Part shown: in pieces, positions 23,678 to 37,222 of the stretch
Numbering within the stretch: the first letter of the stretch is position 1
Layout: each line of letters opens with the position of its first letter
Assembly: GCA_000231825.2 (NCBI GenBank)
Contig: JH720332.1
Span: 440,077 to 504,076 of the forward strand
Direction of reading: 5' to 3'
Origin: Tetrahymena elliotti 4EA
Taxonomy: Eukaryota; Ciliophora; Oligohymenophorea; Hymenostomatida; Tetrahymenidae
DNA: 64,000 bases
The notes under the pieces: generated by a model
Seen by the model: only the letters and a program-made list of their open reading frames with translations
Told to the model about the DNA's origin: nothing
Databases searched by the model: none
Program-made: the position numbers and the translations under genes

Positions 23678-25500
23678 ATGATTAAATCTTTCTAAATCTC
23701 TCTTTCAAACAAGAGGTAAGCTTACTAAAATACTAAAATTTCTAAAGAATAATTGGGAAGCACCACAAAAAATTAAAAGTATAAATATTTAAAATATTTA
23801 TCTTTTTTTCTAAAATAAAATTATTTTAATTTATAAGCAACGAGAGCCTATCTATTGCAAGTGAGCTATCTCAGAAATATGATTCTGTTGTTCAAAAATA
23901 AGATACAAGCTTCTAAATTAAAAATACTGGAAAGGATAGAGAACAAGTCTTATCTTCGAGCTTAATTTGTGACATAAAAGGTAAAATCACAATTTAAAGA
24001 TGTAAAAGCATAAATAATACTTACTATTATTTATAGATGATTAGAATTCTGACATATTTGTTGGTAATGATTCTAAAGTTACAATAAATTCTGTCAAAAG
24101 TTTTTAGACCATTTTTTCTCCTTTTCGTCAAAAATTTGATAAAAACTACAAACAATAATAAATTTCTCAGCATGTTGCTTAATCATAAGATAAAGGTACT
24201 ATTTTTATACATTTTTTTGCTGGATTAATATATTTTAAATAAATTCAAAAAAGAATCAAATCTCAAAGAAAAAAATATGCTTAATATCAAAGGAGGTTTC
24301 AACAGTGATTGCAATGAAGTTACTCAAACAAATACACCTACTTCTTAAAAAGCTGAGACAAATAGCTCAAAGCAATCATCTAATAAAAAAGTGACTTTCT
24401 CAGATTTAATTTAAGATGACAAAATTGGAATAACTCTTACTAATGATCACTAATCAATATCTTCGACGTCACATTTCTTATAATAATCACATTCTGAGAC
24501 CCTAAAAGGTAATTAATTTCTGTAATTACTATTTATGAAATGAATTAAAATATTATGTTAAATGTATTAAGATTGTACTGAAAGAAGTAAATCAGCTAGT
24601 AAATCAATCTTGAAAAGATCTCAAGCAAGCTAAGAAAAAGCTTGTAAAAATAATAATCAACATGATACATTTGAAAAAAATAGGGAGTTCTAAAATGAGT
24701 CATAAAGACATCAATTTAACATGGACTTCATTAGTTTAAATAGAGAATGTATACTTGAAATTAGAAATGATAATACAAAGTAAGAAGAATAATGCTTTTT
24801 CAGTGAGGAAGTAATAAAAATATCAAGTAGTGGAGATATAAAAAAAAGAATGATAATAATAACTCAAAATTTATTTTATGTATTTTAAGACCTCTCAAGC
24901 AACTAACACATATAAAGATTTGAATTGTCAGAAATAAGTAAAATAATAGTTAGTTCTCACTTAAAAAATGTATGCTCTATTATTGTGAGAAATACCTATT
25001 AACTAAATTTACAGATTACCCAATTTGGTGAGTTTATATAATTCATTTAAACAACCTTTCAACGTTCTTTAAAAATTATGATCCCAATTGTCTTTTATTA
25101 AAATAAAGAAATAAATGATTAATCTAAAATGCAATAATCTAATAATTCTGAAACCAAAATGGAATAACTTTTAAACAGCCAAAAAACAGGATTTCGTGTT
25201 AACATAGAATAAATAACAACTAGTGATGTGGAAGATGAAAATTTATAAATACAAGGATTAATTTACTTCTTTTCAAACAAAATATGGCTCACTGGATTAA
25301 ATAAGTAAGAGCTAATTGAAATTAGCTTAAAACATAAGAATTTATTAAATAAATGCTTTCTCTTTGAACCATAAAAAAATTAATTAGTAAAATTCTAAAT
25401 AAAACTTAGTGACGACTTTGATTTTCCACTTTTCTTAAATAAACTCAACTACTTTTAAGATCGTCAAACAAATAATAACTAATCAGATCTACTAAAATGA
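23678..25500 (+). CDS. P4: RVxF/SILK protein with TH1-like and GRAM-like domains, intact, 507 aa
   Basis: Five exons join in frame: 23678-23715, 23838-23980, 24037-24195, 24254-24508, 24572-25500. Intron 1 is phase 2, the rest phase 1, as in P2, but P4 and P1 form a separate subtype with a fused middle exon. The N-terminus is Ser/Gln-rich with INSVKSF (family motif). SNKKVTFSDL is the RVxF motif and SKSILKRSQ the SILK motif. The last exon has the TH1-like module (CFFSEEVIKIS, KKRMIIITQNLFYVF, RFELSEISKIIVSS) and a more diverged GRAM-like module (IQGLIYFFSNKIW). The upstream region is conserved with P15, whose first codons (MIK) are the same. Inferred function as for P2. Confidence 0.87.
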
Positions 25501-26581
25501 ATTAATTCATATTAAATTTACATTTCCTCTCTATATATTTTAAATAATTAGAATTTAATACACCCACCTTCATTTGCATCTATACTTATATGTGTCATTT
25601 ATTTTTTTAAAACAAAACAACTTATTTCTTAATTGTCATTTAAACTAAATCAATCTATTAAATCTATCTGTAAATTTGTAAGCTAATCAATTAATTAATT
25701 AATAAATAAATCAAATAACTTCATTTTTAGGATTTCTCAATCAGCTTAAATATAAATACAAAATAGAGGAAGCATTTGATTTTGATGAAACAATATCTTT
25801 AAAGCCAGATGTAAATCAATCAGTAATCTTTTAAGTGGTTTGATAATATTTATTTATAATAAATAAATCATTTTCTTATATTTATGAATAAATCAATCTA
25901 TCAACCAACATGTAAATTAGTAAGATAATAAAGAAAATTTTTGATAGCTTTATAATTTTTACTTTTAATTAATAGTTGATGCTTTTTTATGAATTGATTA
26001 ATAAATAAATCAACGAATCAAATAACTTCATTTTTAAGATGTCTCAATCAGCTGAAATATATAAAATATAGGAAGATTATAATGGATTCGTCTACTTTCT
26101 ATGAAACAATATTGTTTAGGTAAGATGCAAATCAGTAAAATAATAAAGTATCTTTGAGAAGTTTTGATATTTTTCATTGATAGTTTACCATTTATGTTTA
26201 TATTTTTAATAACTAATATAATATTCAATATAACGCATCTCAAAAAAATTTTTCTTCATGAAAAGGAAAAGATTAATAGATAATAATTAAGAGATCATAA
26301 ATCAAAATAAAAATAGATTCTAGCTTCTTAAAAATTTGTGGGAGTGATTTATAAAAATAAGAAACTATTAAAGAGTTTATTTAAATGATTTATGATTAAA
26401 CATTTAATCCCTACCTACCACTCTCTAAACAAACACATAAACAATCTAAAAATATAAAAAAGATAGAAGAAAGCGGTTAATAATCTTTACTATTTCTAAA
26501 ATTAATATTTTGAGCTTTTTTTAACAAGTAATTTTAAAGTATAAAACTTACTTGACTTAAAGATATTGATATTTATTTATC
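25501..26581 (+). repeat. Pair of direct repeats, 25685-25870 and 25985-26170
   Basis: Both copies share AATAAATAAATCAA...ATAACTTCATTTTTA(A/G)GAT, TCTCAATCAGCT and AACAATAT, then diverge. The first copy can be read as a short exon-like segment after TTTTTAG (FLNQLKYKYKIEEAFDF) ending at TGA, possibly a lost C-terminal exon. No complete gene is supported; the rest of the interval is empty. Confidence 0.5.
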
Positions 26582-27049
26582 ATGACAAATGTAAAATATG
26601 TAGATATTTTAGGAACAAAAGGGGTAAAACACATTTCCACATTTCAGTTGGCTAAAATTTTAAATAATTAATAAATTGCAATACTTCTGAAATTAAATGT
26701 CAAAAATTTTTAAAAAAATAGATCAGCTGCTTTTTAATAAATAATGTAATCGAAACTATTTATAAATCATTAAAACTAAGTCAGTTATCTACAAATCGTT
26801 CTTAACTCTAATTATTAAAAAATTTATTGTTTCAGTTAATTTTCAACTAAATAAAATCTTTCATTTTGGAGAGATAAAACAGCGATTGATATTTCTGACT
26901 CTAAACTTCATTAATGTAATAAAAAGTCTTAAAGATTTTAGCACAAGTATTTAATAATTCTAGTAAAATAGTAGTTCATTATAATGATTAAACGTGTTCT
27001 ATTTTTATAGAAAAAGCTTGAGAATAAATTTGATAGTTAATCATTTTGA
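26582..27049 (+). CDS. Weak open frame, 155 codons, unknown
   Basis: ATG to TGA open frame in the ciliate code, Lys/Asn/Gln/Ile-rich, beginning MTNVKYVDILGTKG. No domain recognised. An adjoining frame from about 27050 to 27230 is also open up to a possible donor (GGTAATAAAC). With TGA the only stop, frames of this length arise by chance in such AT-rich DNA, so I rate it low. Confidence 0.2.
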
Positions 27050-28078
27050 AGAATTTACTTTAATCATCAAATAAACATTTAAAATGAGCTCACACAAAGT
27101 TCTCTTTTAGTTTATAAAAAATATAAACTATTTTGAAAATATTTAAAAATTTTCCAAATGCTGCACATTTTAAAGCATAAAAAACTTTCAAAAAAAAAGA
27201 CAAACTAAATAATTTGTGTTGGAAAACAAGGTAATAAACAATAAATATAATTATTACTCTTTATGGATTGTGAGTATATAAATAAATAAAAAAACAAACA
27301 AGCAAATAAAAAGGTTAGTTAATTAGATTTATTTAATCAAAAACAAATTTCTCAAAAATCATTATAAATAATTTGCCTTATTGCCAAAAAAAGTTCTTGA
27401 AATTTCGAAAATAAAAAAATAAATTATTTTGTAGCTTTTATCATGTTTAACAGAAATACTCATCCTTTTTTCAAAGAATTATCTTTATATTTCTTAAATA
27501 AAGTTCTTCATAAGTTTCGATTATTTATTATCAAACAAATTATTTGATTACAAAAGGCTCAAAAAGATAATTAGATATTATTTTTTATCGTAAAAGTAGT
27601 AAGCACTAAAGTATAACATCAAAAAATAAATTAGAATTGCAATTTCCTCCACAATAATTAATAGTAGTTAGAATTTAAATATGAGAGATGTTATTCACAA
27701 ACTAATTTTTTGTAGTACTTAAATTAAATTGTTAAGATTTATTAAATTTATTTCTAACTTAAATTTCTTCATTTATTTTATCAGACAAATTTCTTGTTTG
27801 GCTTACAAACAATTTCAGTAGGAAATTAGAAATTCTTTCTTGAGGTAGAAAAATTGAAAAATAATTAATTAATTACAGTGATAATTAAATGAAAATATGT
27901 TAAAATGATCAATGATTAAAGAGTATTTTCAATAAAGTTCTTCACTATATATTAAAAGATCTATAGTCTTAAGCTAACGCTTTTATAATATTTTTTTTAT
28001 GTTCAATCCTAATGCTCGAAAAGCGCTTCATAATTCAATTCAATTTATTTGGACCAAACTGCTTTTTTAGTTAACAAA
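27050..28078. other. Intergenic or unrecognised
   Basis: AT-rich; nothing beyond the possible continuation of the frame ending at 27049. Confidence 0.3.
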
Positions 28079-28363
28079 ATGCTTATAAAGAAAACTAAGA
28101 GATTTTTATTTTCTGATGAATTTAGTTATGCTAAGAGAAGTAAAGTATAAGATTAAAAAATAATTTATTGTTCGAAACAAATATAATTTTACTCTAGAAA
28201 AAATAAAATTTAGTAAGTAGAAACTGAAATTTTGAAGAAAAAAAAGAAGAAGAAAAACATGTAAAAATTGTATAGTTTTAAAATATTAAAATAAGAACTT
28301 TTTCTCAATTACCATAAATCCTCATAAAATCTCACCAGTTTAAACATATTTTATGAATATTGA
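28079..28363 (+). CDS. Weak open frame, 94 codons, Lys-rich
   Basis: ATG to TGA frame with a basic stretch of seven Lys near its middle that looks like a nuclear-localisation or linker segment. It starts MLIKKTKRFLFSDEF. No homology recognised. Its end overlaps the sequence at 28311 shared with the element at 14613, which argues against a real gene. Confidence 0.18.
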
Positions 28364-29500
28364 TAAATAAATTATATATCACCAATATCAATCAAAATGG
28401 ATTAGGTGAGAATTAATTAAGTAAATGTAGTCAATAATTTCAAATAAATTAAATATAAAATATAGGTACAATCATACTTAAATCATTTTATTGACAGTTA
28501 AAAGCATCTAGTTATTTATTCTGCAATATTTTATAGTAATAAAATAACATTTTTAAAATATTTTTGTGGAAGCGCCATATTTTATTTCTGTTAGTTTTAC
28601 TTTATTTATTTGGTATACTTTCTTATGATCAATAAATAAGAATGCCACAAAAGTAAATTGAATTAAATTATTATCATCTTTTTATTGAATTATCTATTTC
28701 CTTTAACTAATCTTTAAGTCTTGTTTATTATACTTACACAAATCAAATAATTTAATAAACTTTAGAACTGATAACAAATAATAAAAATCATTTTTAATTT
28801 TTAAAGTTATTAATATAAATACAAAATATCATTATTTAATTAAATTAAGTAAATAGTTAATTATCTTAAGAAATAAACCTCATTAAGATTGCATTTATCT
28901 AAAATAATATATTTAAAGATGCTCTTATGCAAAAGTAAATTTTAAAATTATTATTATCTTTTGTTTAGCAAATATGGTCTTAAAATCTTCCATGATAGCA
29001 ATTAAAAAACAACTAATAAATACTTAATATTTAACACCCCTAAGCATAGGCTGATAAATTTATCTCTATAATAATACTTATTTTGCTATTTATATTAAAA
29101 AATATATTTGTAGACTTATAATAGAAAAAAAAGAGGTTTACTAACTGAATATCCCAATCAAATAAAGTCAGTCTCTAAGTCATTTTTTTCTATGTTTAAT
29201 TGTACCCAATTTATATTTATATTAATTCAAATCTAATCAAAAATAAATGCGTTGAATTACTTCTAAAATTTAATAACACAAAACTCTTTACTGATCTAGT
29301 TTTTTAAAATTAATTTCAATTAAGTCTAACCACTTAGATAGGTTTTAGATTATCAATTTACTGCATATGTTTATCAACATCACTACTCTATTGATAGTAA
29401 ATTTAATTCATTAGAATTCATAATTTCATTTTTCGTTAATGACATATTATTTTTTGTTTTAATTTTTAGAAGTAATTAAAATTAAACAAAAACGTAAAAA
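28364..29500. other. Upstream block of P5, similar to 48200-48806
   Basis: Non-coding; from about 28850 on it is collinear with the region before P10 (for example CAAAAATAAATGCGTT and TACTGATCTA). No gene. Confidence 0.5.
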
Positions 29501-30887
29501 ATGAGTTAAAAATAAGATTTAGAAAAAATGTCTTAAGGCTACAACTTATTGTCTAAGATATTTCAAGGTTAAGAATATCTAAAAGATCCTAAACAAAATC
29601 CAAAGTATCAATAAAAATATAATATTTTAGATATGAGTATTAATAATGTTAAAAAAGAACTTACACCTAATAAGTAAGACCCCTAAAAACTCTTTTAAAA
29701 AACTTATTCTATTCTTTTCAAATAAGATGCTGGTTTAATATGAAAAGGCTAATTAAAACATCTGAATCAAAAAGAAAAAGACTACCTTGGTAAATACAAA
29801 AATGACAATTTTTTATTTGACATTAAATGTTAGATGATTCTAATTTTGACATACAAAAGATGATACTAAAGAATCTATCAATACAATCAATTGTTTTAAC
29901 ATAAATAATTTGGTACTCAATCAAGAGGAAGAATAAAAGTACCTTATAAAAATATTGTAAAGAATCTCATAATATATTTGAAAAAAATATTATTTAAGAT
30001 AAACTCTTAAAATTTTGATATGGTTTTTTATTAGTAGACACAAGTTTCTAAGTAAACTCAAGATAAGCCTAAAATTTAGAGATATTAATCAGATTCAAAT
30101 TTCGAAGAATAGAAATTTATATTAGATTTACCTTTCAATTAATTGAGTAACAAAAAAATTATTTCTCACCTTTTATCTAATTGCTGTTAACGGTGATGAG
30201 GGAGGAAATCAAAAAATTTAATACATTTCTTCTTAGAAATAATTTGATTAAAGTTAGTTTAACAATATTAAAAGTTCTCTCATGAAAAAGGATAGCTTAT
30301 TTTATTGATTCATTCTATAAAGGTATTTTCAATAAAAAATGTTTAAATAAAATAAATCTTGAGGTTTTTTTTCTTCAAAAATATTAAAATATATTTTTTT
30401 AAATTTTATTTACTTCAAACAAAAAAAAATTTGTAATAAATTCATAATTCCAACAATAAATTATTTTTTAATTATCAAATACAGGCTAATAATCAAGTAA
30501 AATAATATTTTTACTTTAAGATTAATGAAATTCACTGAAAAAAGGAAATCTCAAAAACGCTGATGGTTCAGAATAAAAAATGCTATTCTCTTAGGGTAAA
30601 TAAAAAAACAAATTTTATGTTTGTTTTAAGTGAGATTATAAAATGATTATAAATTTATTGGATTAGTTTATTTTTTTAACAATATGTATTTATCAGAGCC
30701 AAACTAAAAAAAAGATTTGAGTAACTTAAACCAAGTGGTATTAGCACAACTCAAATTTATAAAATGGAAATTTTATATTCTGATCCATAATAAATTCAGA
30801 CTAATTATACTAGTTTAACTACTAAAGATCTCAGATATTCCATTATTGTAAGAATAAATAGAAAATATTTATTAATAAATAAAATGA
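29501..30887 (+). pseudogene. P5: broken P-family copy lacking the TH1-like domain
   Basis: Partner of P10. It starts MSQKQDLEKMSQG and is open to a TGA at 29741, where P10 has AGA. A 1-bp deletion near 29850 breaks the next exon (P10 reads DIQENDKMESI there). Near 30525 the homology jumps from the intron before the last exon straight to the linker after the first domain, so the whole TH1-like module (~450 bp) is missing. A 1-bp insertion near 30750 breaks the GRAM-like part (LVYFFNNMYLSEPN, then out of frame). Four independent lesions make a functional product unlikely. Confidence 0.75.
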
Positions 30888-32151
30888 CAAGTGAAATTAA
30901 TATTGATATTTTTTATATTCAATTCTGTTTATGATTCATAAAATATAAATTCCTTCTTTCCAAATCTTAAAAAGAAAATCAATTATTATTTCAGATTATT
31001 TTACCACCTATGATTCTTTATAACTTTTTCTAGAGAAAATAAATAAAATTGACGAGTTTATTAATTATTCAAATTAAAATAATGAATAAATTTGAAAGTT
31101 ATTAAAATTTAATGATTTCTTATCACAATTAATTTATTAATTAATTATAATAATCGGTTAAAAAAATCAATGGACCAATTTATTGATTATATTAAAAAAA
31201 ATTAATTAAGTTAATAGCAAATGAATGAACATAATAAATTAAATTGTAAACAAACAGTATAAAAAATAACAATATAGCAAATAGATAACTCTTTTATTTA
31301 AATTTAAAATTATTTTATATAAATAAAAGCACTAATCAAAATATTAATAAAATATTAATTGAAGTTTAATGGACTGTTATCATTTGATAATTCTTTCGTT
31401 TTCTTAATATTATTTACTAATAAATGTTTTATAAAGAAATATGCATCAATTTGTGATTTATTTTTACTATCATCAATATTTTTTAAAGAAGTAAATATAA
31501 ACTGAATAATTCTGCTTTTGCTGACCTCTTAAAACACTGACTATATTTTATCTTATATTTAAAAGTAGCTCCAGTATTTTGTAGCAAAACAAATATATTT
31601 TCAAACAAATAATTATGTTTTTTTCAATTTGAATGATATGTCTGATTATGTTCCTCACTAAATTTTAAAAAATAAAAACTATATATTTCAAAGAGTTGAT
31701 ATTTTCTGTTGACTTATGATGTTCAAACTATCCAATAGCTTCTTGCTTTAAAAGTCAAATGAATTCAGTTTTAGATTAGTTTTAAATTTTATTATTTTTA
31801 GTCCAATCATTAATAAAGAAATATTTTACAATTTAAGTATATATAAAAATATCAAAATACTGTGTCGACTAGTTATCATAACTATATCAGAGAAATCAAG
31901 TTATTTTTGGTAAATGAACATTTTTTGTCATCACAGTTTAAATTAATTTTTGTTGATTTAATTTATCAGAAAAAGAAAAATTATGTTAAATCAATTTTTT
32001 TAAAAATATCGATTCCCATATAAAATCTAGAGTCTACATTATTCCAATAATAATAATATAAAATTTATTAAAAGATTACTTTTTTTTCAATGAATTAAAT
32101 AAAAAATACTTAATTTTATGAGTAATTATTTTTAATAAAGGATAGGTAGGT
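30888..32151. other. 3' flank of P5 and upstream region of P6
   Basis: To about 31920 it matches the 3' flank of P10 (50712-51815), ending at a sharp homology break after AAATCAAGTTATTTTTGGT. No gene. Confidence 0.5.
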
Positions 32152-32210
32152 GATGATTATTAAAATTTATTAGTTTTATCTATTATTATATTTTGTTTTA
32201 GTTACAAAGA
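32152..32210 (+). promoter_or_regulatory. Conserved upstream box of P6
   Basis: GATTATTAAAATTTATTAGT, then TTTTATCTATTATTATATTTTG and TTTAGTTACAA, about 300-350 bp before the ATG. The order matches the boxes before P7 and P12. Confidence 0.4.
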
Positions 32211-32505
32211 ATAATTCAAAGAAATTTTGAATTACTTATTTATTAATCTCAATTTTTTAAATTTATTATCGATATCAAAAGCTCTTAATTACAAGCAATC
32301 AACATATTATAATAATTAAAAGTGAATAAGAAACATTTTTTACTGAACCAAATTTAAAGTTTTTTAAATTAAATAAGTGCATCAAGATTTTGCAAATAAT
32401 TATTTATTATTGAATACGTTTATAACTTTGCAATCAATCATCTTCTGCTTAGTTAAATACATCCAAAAAACTCTATTAGCTATGTAATTAATTATTCAAA
32501 ATTAA

Positions 32506-34324
32506 ATGAGTGAAAACAAATGTTTTTAAACCCCTCTTTAAAATAACATTCCACTCCTCTGTATTGTTGATGTCTCAGAAAGTTCAAGGTACCAAAATTA
32601 ATAATGTATTACATATTTTCTAATAGAATTTCTTAATAATAAAAGCAGGGAAAGTTTTTAATCTGAATCTCAATCACATGGATTTGATTCTAATAATTCG
32701 GATAAATGCTTTAGCTTAAAATACCAAAATTCTGTAAAGGATTATGAGGATAGTGACTCGAAAACTGACATTGTAGAAGAAGATACATTAGATACAAGAA
32801 ATTCCTTAAACAGCTTAATGATTAAAAGTTTTACTACAAATTCGTAATAAGTAGATAATCTTAACACAAAATTGGAATATATTTCTATAGATCTTGCATA
32901 ATCATAAGAAAGTAATTCTTGATTTAATTATTTTAATTAGCTTTTATTAATTTAGTTATCAAACAAAATGAAAAAAATGATCTTTCAAATAATCAAGTAA
33001 TTTATTAAAATATTTTTAAATTTAGAAAGCATAAACTATGGAGATGAAGAGTTGAGCAATTAAATAAATTTACCTGATGTAAAGTCTTAAAAAAATGAGA
33101 CTGATAGCTTAAAAAGTTCTCTTATTAAGAGAGTTACTTTTTCAGACTTTTTAAATGAAAGTAAATAAAAAATTTGAATTCAAATTTTTTTTGATATTTA
33201 ATGTATTTATCAAAATAGGTAAATTAAGTAACAACTAAAACACTGATAAAAAATAACAGTTCATTTTCTAGTCTTCTAAAGGATAAATAGTTAAATCAGG
33301 TATTTATTTTTTTTTACTGTTAATTTGAAAAGTGAATGAATATAAATTAAATAAATTAGATTCGAAGGATTAACTCTCTTAAGAGAAAATAAAAATTGCA
33401 ACTAAATCAATACTAAAAAGATCTCAAACTGATGAATAGAATACTGGTAAAAAATATTAAATTTAAACTATTTTACCTATTTAAAATTAATAATTAGAGT
33501 AAAAGAAATTTTAAGATGAACCTCAAAAAAATAAATTCTGGATGGATTACTGTTGTATTAGAAATGATGATTTTGTTTAATCTTTAATTAAAGACAAAAT
33601 AAATTAATCTATTTAAAATGAATAATGTTTTTTCAGTGAATAAGTTATTAAAATATCTAAAACTGGAGAGTAAAAGAAAAGAATCATTTTAATTACAGAT
33701 GAATTCTTCTATGTACTATAAGATCTTTATATCTATAAACATATAAAAAAATTTGAAATATCAGAAATTAACTAAATAATAATTAGTTCTACTTAAAATA
33801 ATGTATGCTCTTTTATTGTCAGAAATTCCTTTAAACTAAGCATCTAAACAAAGCATTTCTATGAGCTCATTAAATTCATTTAAACTATTTTTAAACAAGT
33901 CTTAAAATCCTATATACCAATAATCAAAGAATATAGTCAAATAATCAAACATTCAATGAAAGAAAGCTTCTTTCAAAATACTAAAATAAAAATGGAATAA
34001 TTTTTGAACAGCCAAAGAAGAGAATTTGATGTTTAAATACAGTAAATTATGAATAATACATTAAAAGATTAAACATAAATTGAAGGGTTTATTTATTTCT
34101 TTTCTAGCTATATTTGCGTCAAAGGATTAAAGAGCTAAGACTTGAATAGGCTTACTTAAATAGAATTAATACATACAGATTAACAAAAAAAAAATTTTAT
34201 TTTTCAATCTTAAAAGAATTCAGAAATACTTTACTCAATAAATCTAAAAAATGAAGAAGACTTATTAATTTTTATTAATCAAATTAATAAGCTTTCTAAG
34301 AATAGACTTCCAAAAATAGTATGA
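32506..34324 (+). CDS. P6: RVxF/SILK protein with TH1-like and GRAM-like domains; exon 3 damaged or skipped
   Basis: Exons 32506-32588, 32649-32911, 33026-33160, 33219-33299, 33360-33446 and 33498-34324 join in frame (491 aa). A seventh candidate exon, 32956-32996, is 41 bp instead of the 63 bp in P2, P7 and P11; including it shifts the frame. Because both neighbouring introns are phase 1, skipping it keeps the frame. Motifs: RNSLNSLMIKSF, IKRVTFSDF (RVxF), TKSILKRSQ (SILK), CFFSEQVIKIS, KKRIILITDEFFYVL, IEGFIYFFSSYICV, NFIFQS. It ends in KNRLPKIV. Whether the cell skips the short exon cannot be told from sequence; otherwise the last 827-bp exon is clean. Confidence 0.75.
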
Positions 34325-34879
34325 ATCCAATCATAACTTAATTTGTATATACTTGTGCTTATTTTATAACATAATTATTTACTTAGTTGTTAAACAAAAA
34401 AATTTTATTTTAAGTGAAAAATATTTTCAAAGTACTAAAAAAGGAATAACATTACATAATTAATCTTTATTTCTTTGTTACTTGAAAATGAATTTCTAAA
34501 TGAAAATTAATTTTGTTTTTTCAAAGTTTCATTAAAATAGTGATGTAATGATTGATCTTAGATCCACAAACTCTCGACCTCATTCATTAGATGAAGAGGA
34601 TTTTTAAGAAATAGTTTAACTAATAGAAGAAACGACTAATAAAGTGGAAATTACATTAAAATTTATTTAAGAACATCTAAAAAAGAAAAGAAAAAAGAAT
34701 GTGTCCACTTCTACTATCTATTGATGCTTAATGGATCATGGTGAGTATAAAATTCCATATGGAGTTCCCATTCTAAGTGAAAAAAATTAACAAAAGAGAT
34801 TAGAATTCTGCTAATATCATAAAGACGATAAATATAAGAAAAATCATTAAATATATTTGGTAGTTTATTGAAAATAAAA
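34325..34879. other. 3' flank of P6
   Basis: No gene; the minus-strand frame near 34714-34905 is not supported by any homology. Confidence 0.35.
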
Positions 34880-35640
34880 ACAACTAAATTAATGTTCCCA
34901 ACCAATAATTTTAAAAAGTGAGACCAGTAGCTTAAAAAATTTTCAAAACAAGAGAGTTATTAATTTATGATTAATATAAAAAGAAATATCTTTTAATTTC
35001 ATTTTAGTTTATCTGCATATTCATTAAATCATCTTTATATAATCATAAAGAATCATTTTTATTAATATGAGAAAAATAATGTTAATCCACTGTTTTAGAT
35101 AGATAAACCAGCTATCAATTATTAAATTTTTATAATTATTTTTTAAATTAATTTAAATGATAATATATCATATTAACATTTATGTTTAACAGAAAAAAAA
35201 ATGTAAATCAATACTAAAAGCATTTGAATAGAAATTATGTAAATAATAAACAAAAAATTAACCAAAAAATTGATCTATGCAAAATCAAATGAATTTTAAG
35301 AGCTTTACTTTAATTTTTTTAATATTAAAATGAAGGACTTCATCAAGTGTTAGATTAAAGACTAAACACCAAATTCAGAATATCATAAAAAAATTTCTTC
35401 AAGAAGCTAGCTCTCAAAAGATTTTTAACACAAATAGTAGCTTTAAATTTCAAAAAATAAATAAAATAATCATTAACTCTCTTATGAAGATTTGAGAATA
35501 ATATCTTAAAAAGGCAAAATATTTTCAAACAATAATAAATGAAATTTTAAACATTTAGATTTAAGAAAAATAAATAGTTGTCTTAAAAAACCTACATTAA
35601 TTATAAAAAATATGTTTTAAGCTTTTTTTAAGGTTATTTT
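34880..35640 (+). pseudogene. R2: relic of a P-family gene
   Basis: Contains the damaged RVxF-exon remnant (34890-34960) and the TH1-like core remnant (35440-35530, ending AAGATTTGAGAATAATATCTT), in the same order and spacing as R1, R3 and R4. The frames are broken. Confidence 0.65.
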
Positions 35641-36784
35641 ATTATTTAAATTCAATATTATTATATACCGTATTACCTCATTTAGGAATTTTGCTACGAC
35701 TTATGAGGTAGACCTAAAATTTATTACATAAAATTTACTGTGTGTGAATAATTCAATTCCAACAATTTAATATTATTGTTATTTAAGAGGTTCAAGTATT
35801 AACAAAAGATTAAACTATTTATGATGGAATTTACAAAAATGTAATTTTAGAGTTATTAAACTAAATTTATTAATTATTTCATAGCTAAATTGGTATTTAT
35901 ATTTTTAAAAATAACTAATATTTTGAGTAGAGTTTATTATGAAATTTTTAAAATATTTAAAAAAATGATAAAAAATAGTGGCAAAATTAACCTTATTTTG
36001 TTATTGAAATGAAGGCATTTGTTGAAATAATAATTAAAAGTGAGTATATTTTAATTTCTGAGTTAGCAACTTGGTATTTTTTTCTTACTAACAATTTATT
36101 TCTTTATGTTTAATCAAAATTAAGAACACATTTACAAATTTAAATAGAGATTATTATTTTTTTATCTTCCATCAAATATCTACTTTACAAAATATTATAT
36201 TTTTTTCTCAAGAGAGATATTTTATAATTACTTTATAAATTGATGATACATAGATAAATTAAGATTGTTTGCAATTGCCTTTAATTTTACTAAAAAACTT
36301 TTAATTAAGACCTGAAGTAATTAATATGCTATCTTTACATTAAGATAAAAATTTTTTGCTCCTAAAAGCTTAGCAATTCCCTAATATTTTTTTCTGATAT
36401 TAATTTTTTGTTTAATTACTAATCTCTAAAGGAGATCAGAGATAATGAATTATTCAAAAATTAAATAAAAAAGCAATATCTTATATTTCAATCTTTCAAA
36501 AATAACTTGCAAATCTGAAAAAAAAATGTAAAAAATTATCTCTATTATAAATACTTAGATTTAATTTATTCTAAATTATCTCTATTATAAATACTTAGAT
36601 TTAATGTATTCTATCTAATATTATTTATATTGATAAAATTATATGGATAATTTACTAAATAAATTATGAAAATAATTTGTCTAGATAATTAATTATTCTA
36701 ATGAAAATAAAATATGTATGAAAAATTCTTTTTCTGGCTTAAAGAATACCTAAGTTTACTAGTTACTTATTTTATATTAAAAGC
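35641..36784. other. Intergenic, similar to 52030-52900
   Basis: Collinear with 52030-52900 (for example AATTTACAAAAATGTAATTTTAG). Includes a 40-bp tandem duplication at 36533-36612 and a small inverted repeat TACCTCAT...ATGAGGTA at 35670-35708. No gene. Confidence 0.5.
36533..36612. repeat. 40-bp tandem duplication
   Basis: Two adjacent 40-bp copies starting AAATTATCTCTATTATAAAT differ at a single base. Probably a recent slippage event in non-coding DNA. Confidence 0.85.
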
Positions 36785-36830
36785 TTGACAGCTAGTAATT
36801 ATTAGATTTTGTCAGTTTTATGTATTATTA
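36785..36830 (+). promoter_or_regulatory. Conserved upstream box of P7
   Basis: GACAGCTAGTAATTATTAGA then TTTTGTCAGTTTTATGT, about 430 bp before the ATG; near-identical to the boxes of P9 and P11. Confidence 0.45.
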
Positions 36831-37222
36831 TTATTAAATTTAGTTTTAGTTACAAATAATCATGAAAGGAGTTATGGATTACTTATTACTTTTCAAGTAA
36901 GTAATACTTAATTCCTATTAATTTAATTTATTATCATTATCCAAAGCTCTTTTTAAATATATAATAACAAACAAACTCCTAATTTACTTTTGATATAATA
37001 AATTATATTAGAAACCTTTTTTACTAGACCAAATTTTTAAATTTAATAAGCTCATTAAGATTTTTTATTAACTTCATCTGCTTTACTTGTTAAATAGATT
37101 CATTTATTACTAAATAGGTTTATAACATTTATAATTATCTTCTCCTTTGTTAAACACATCTACAGAACTCTATTAGCTAATAATTAATAATTAAAAATTA
37201 AAATATAAAAATATAAAAATAA

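Noticed and set aside
29120..29150. Possible Tetrahymena chromosome breakage sequence (AAGAGGTTTACTAAC)
   Set aside because: It does not match the 15-bp consensus TAAACCAACCTCTTT or its complement closely enough; I saw no match elsewhere either.
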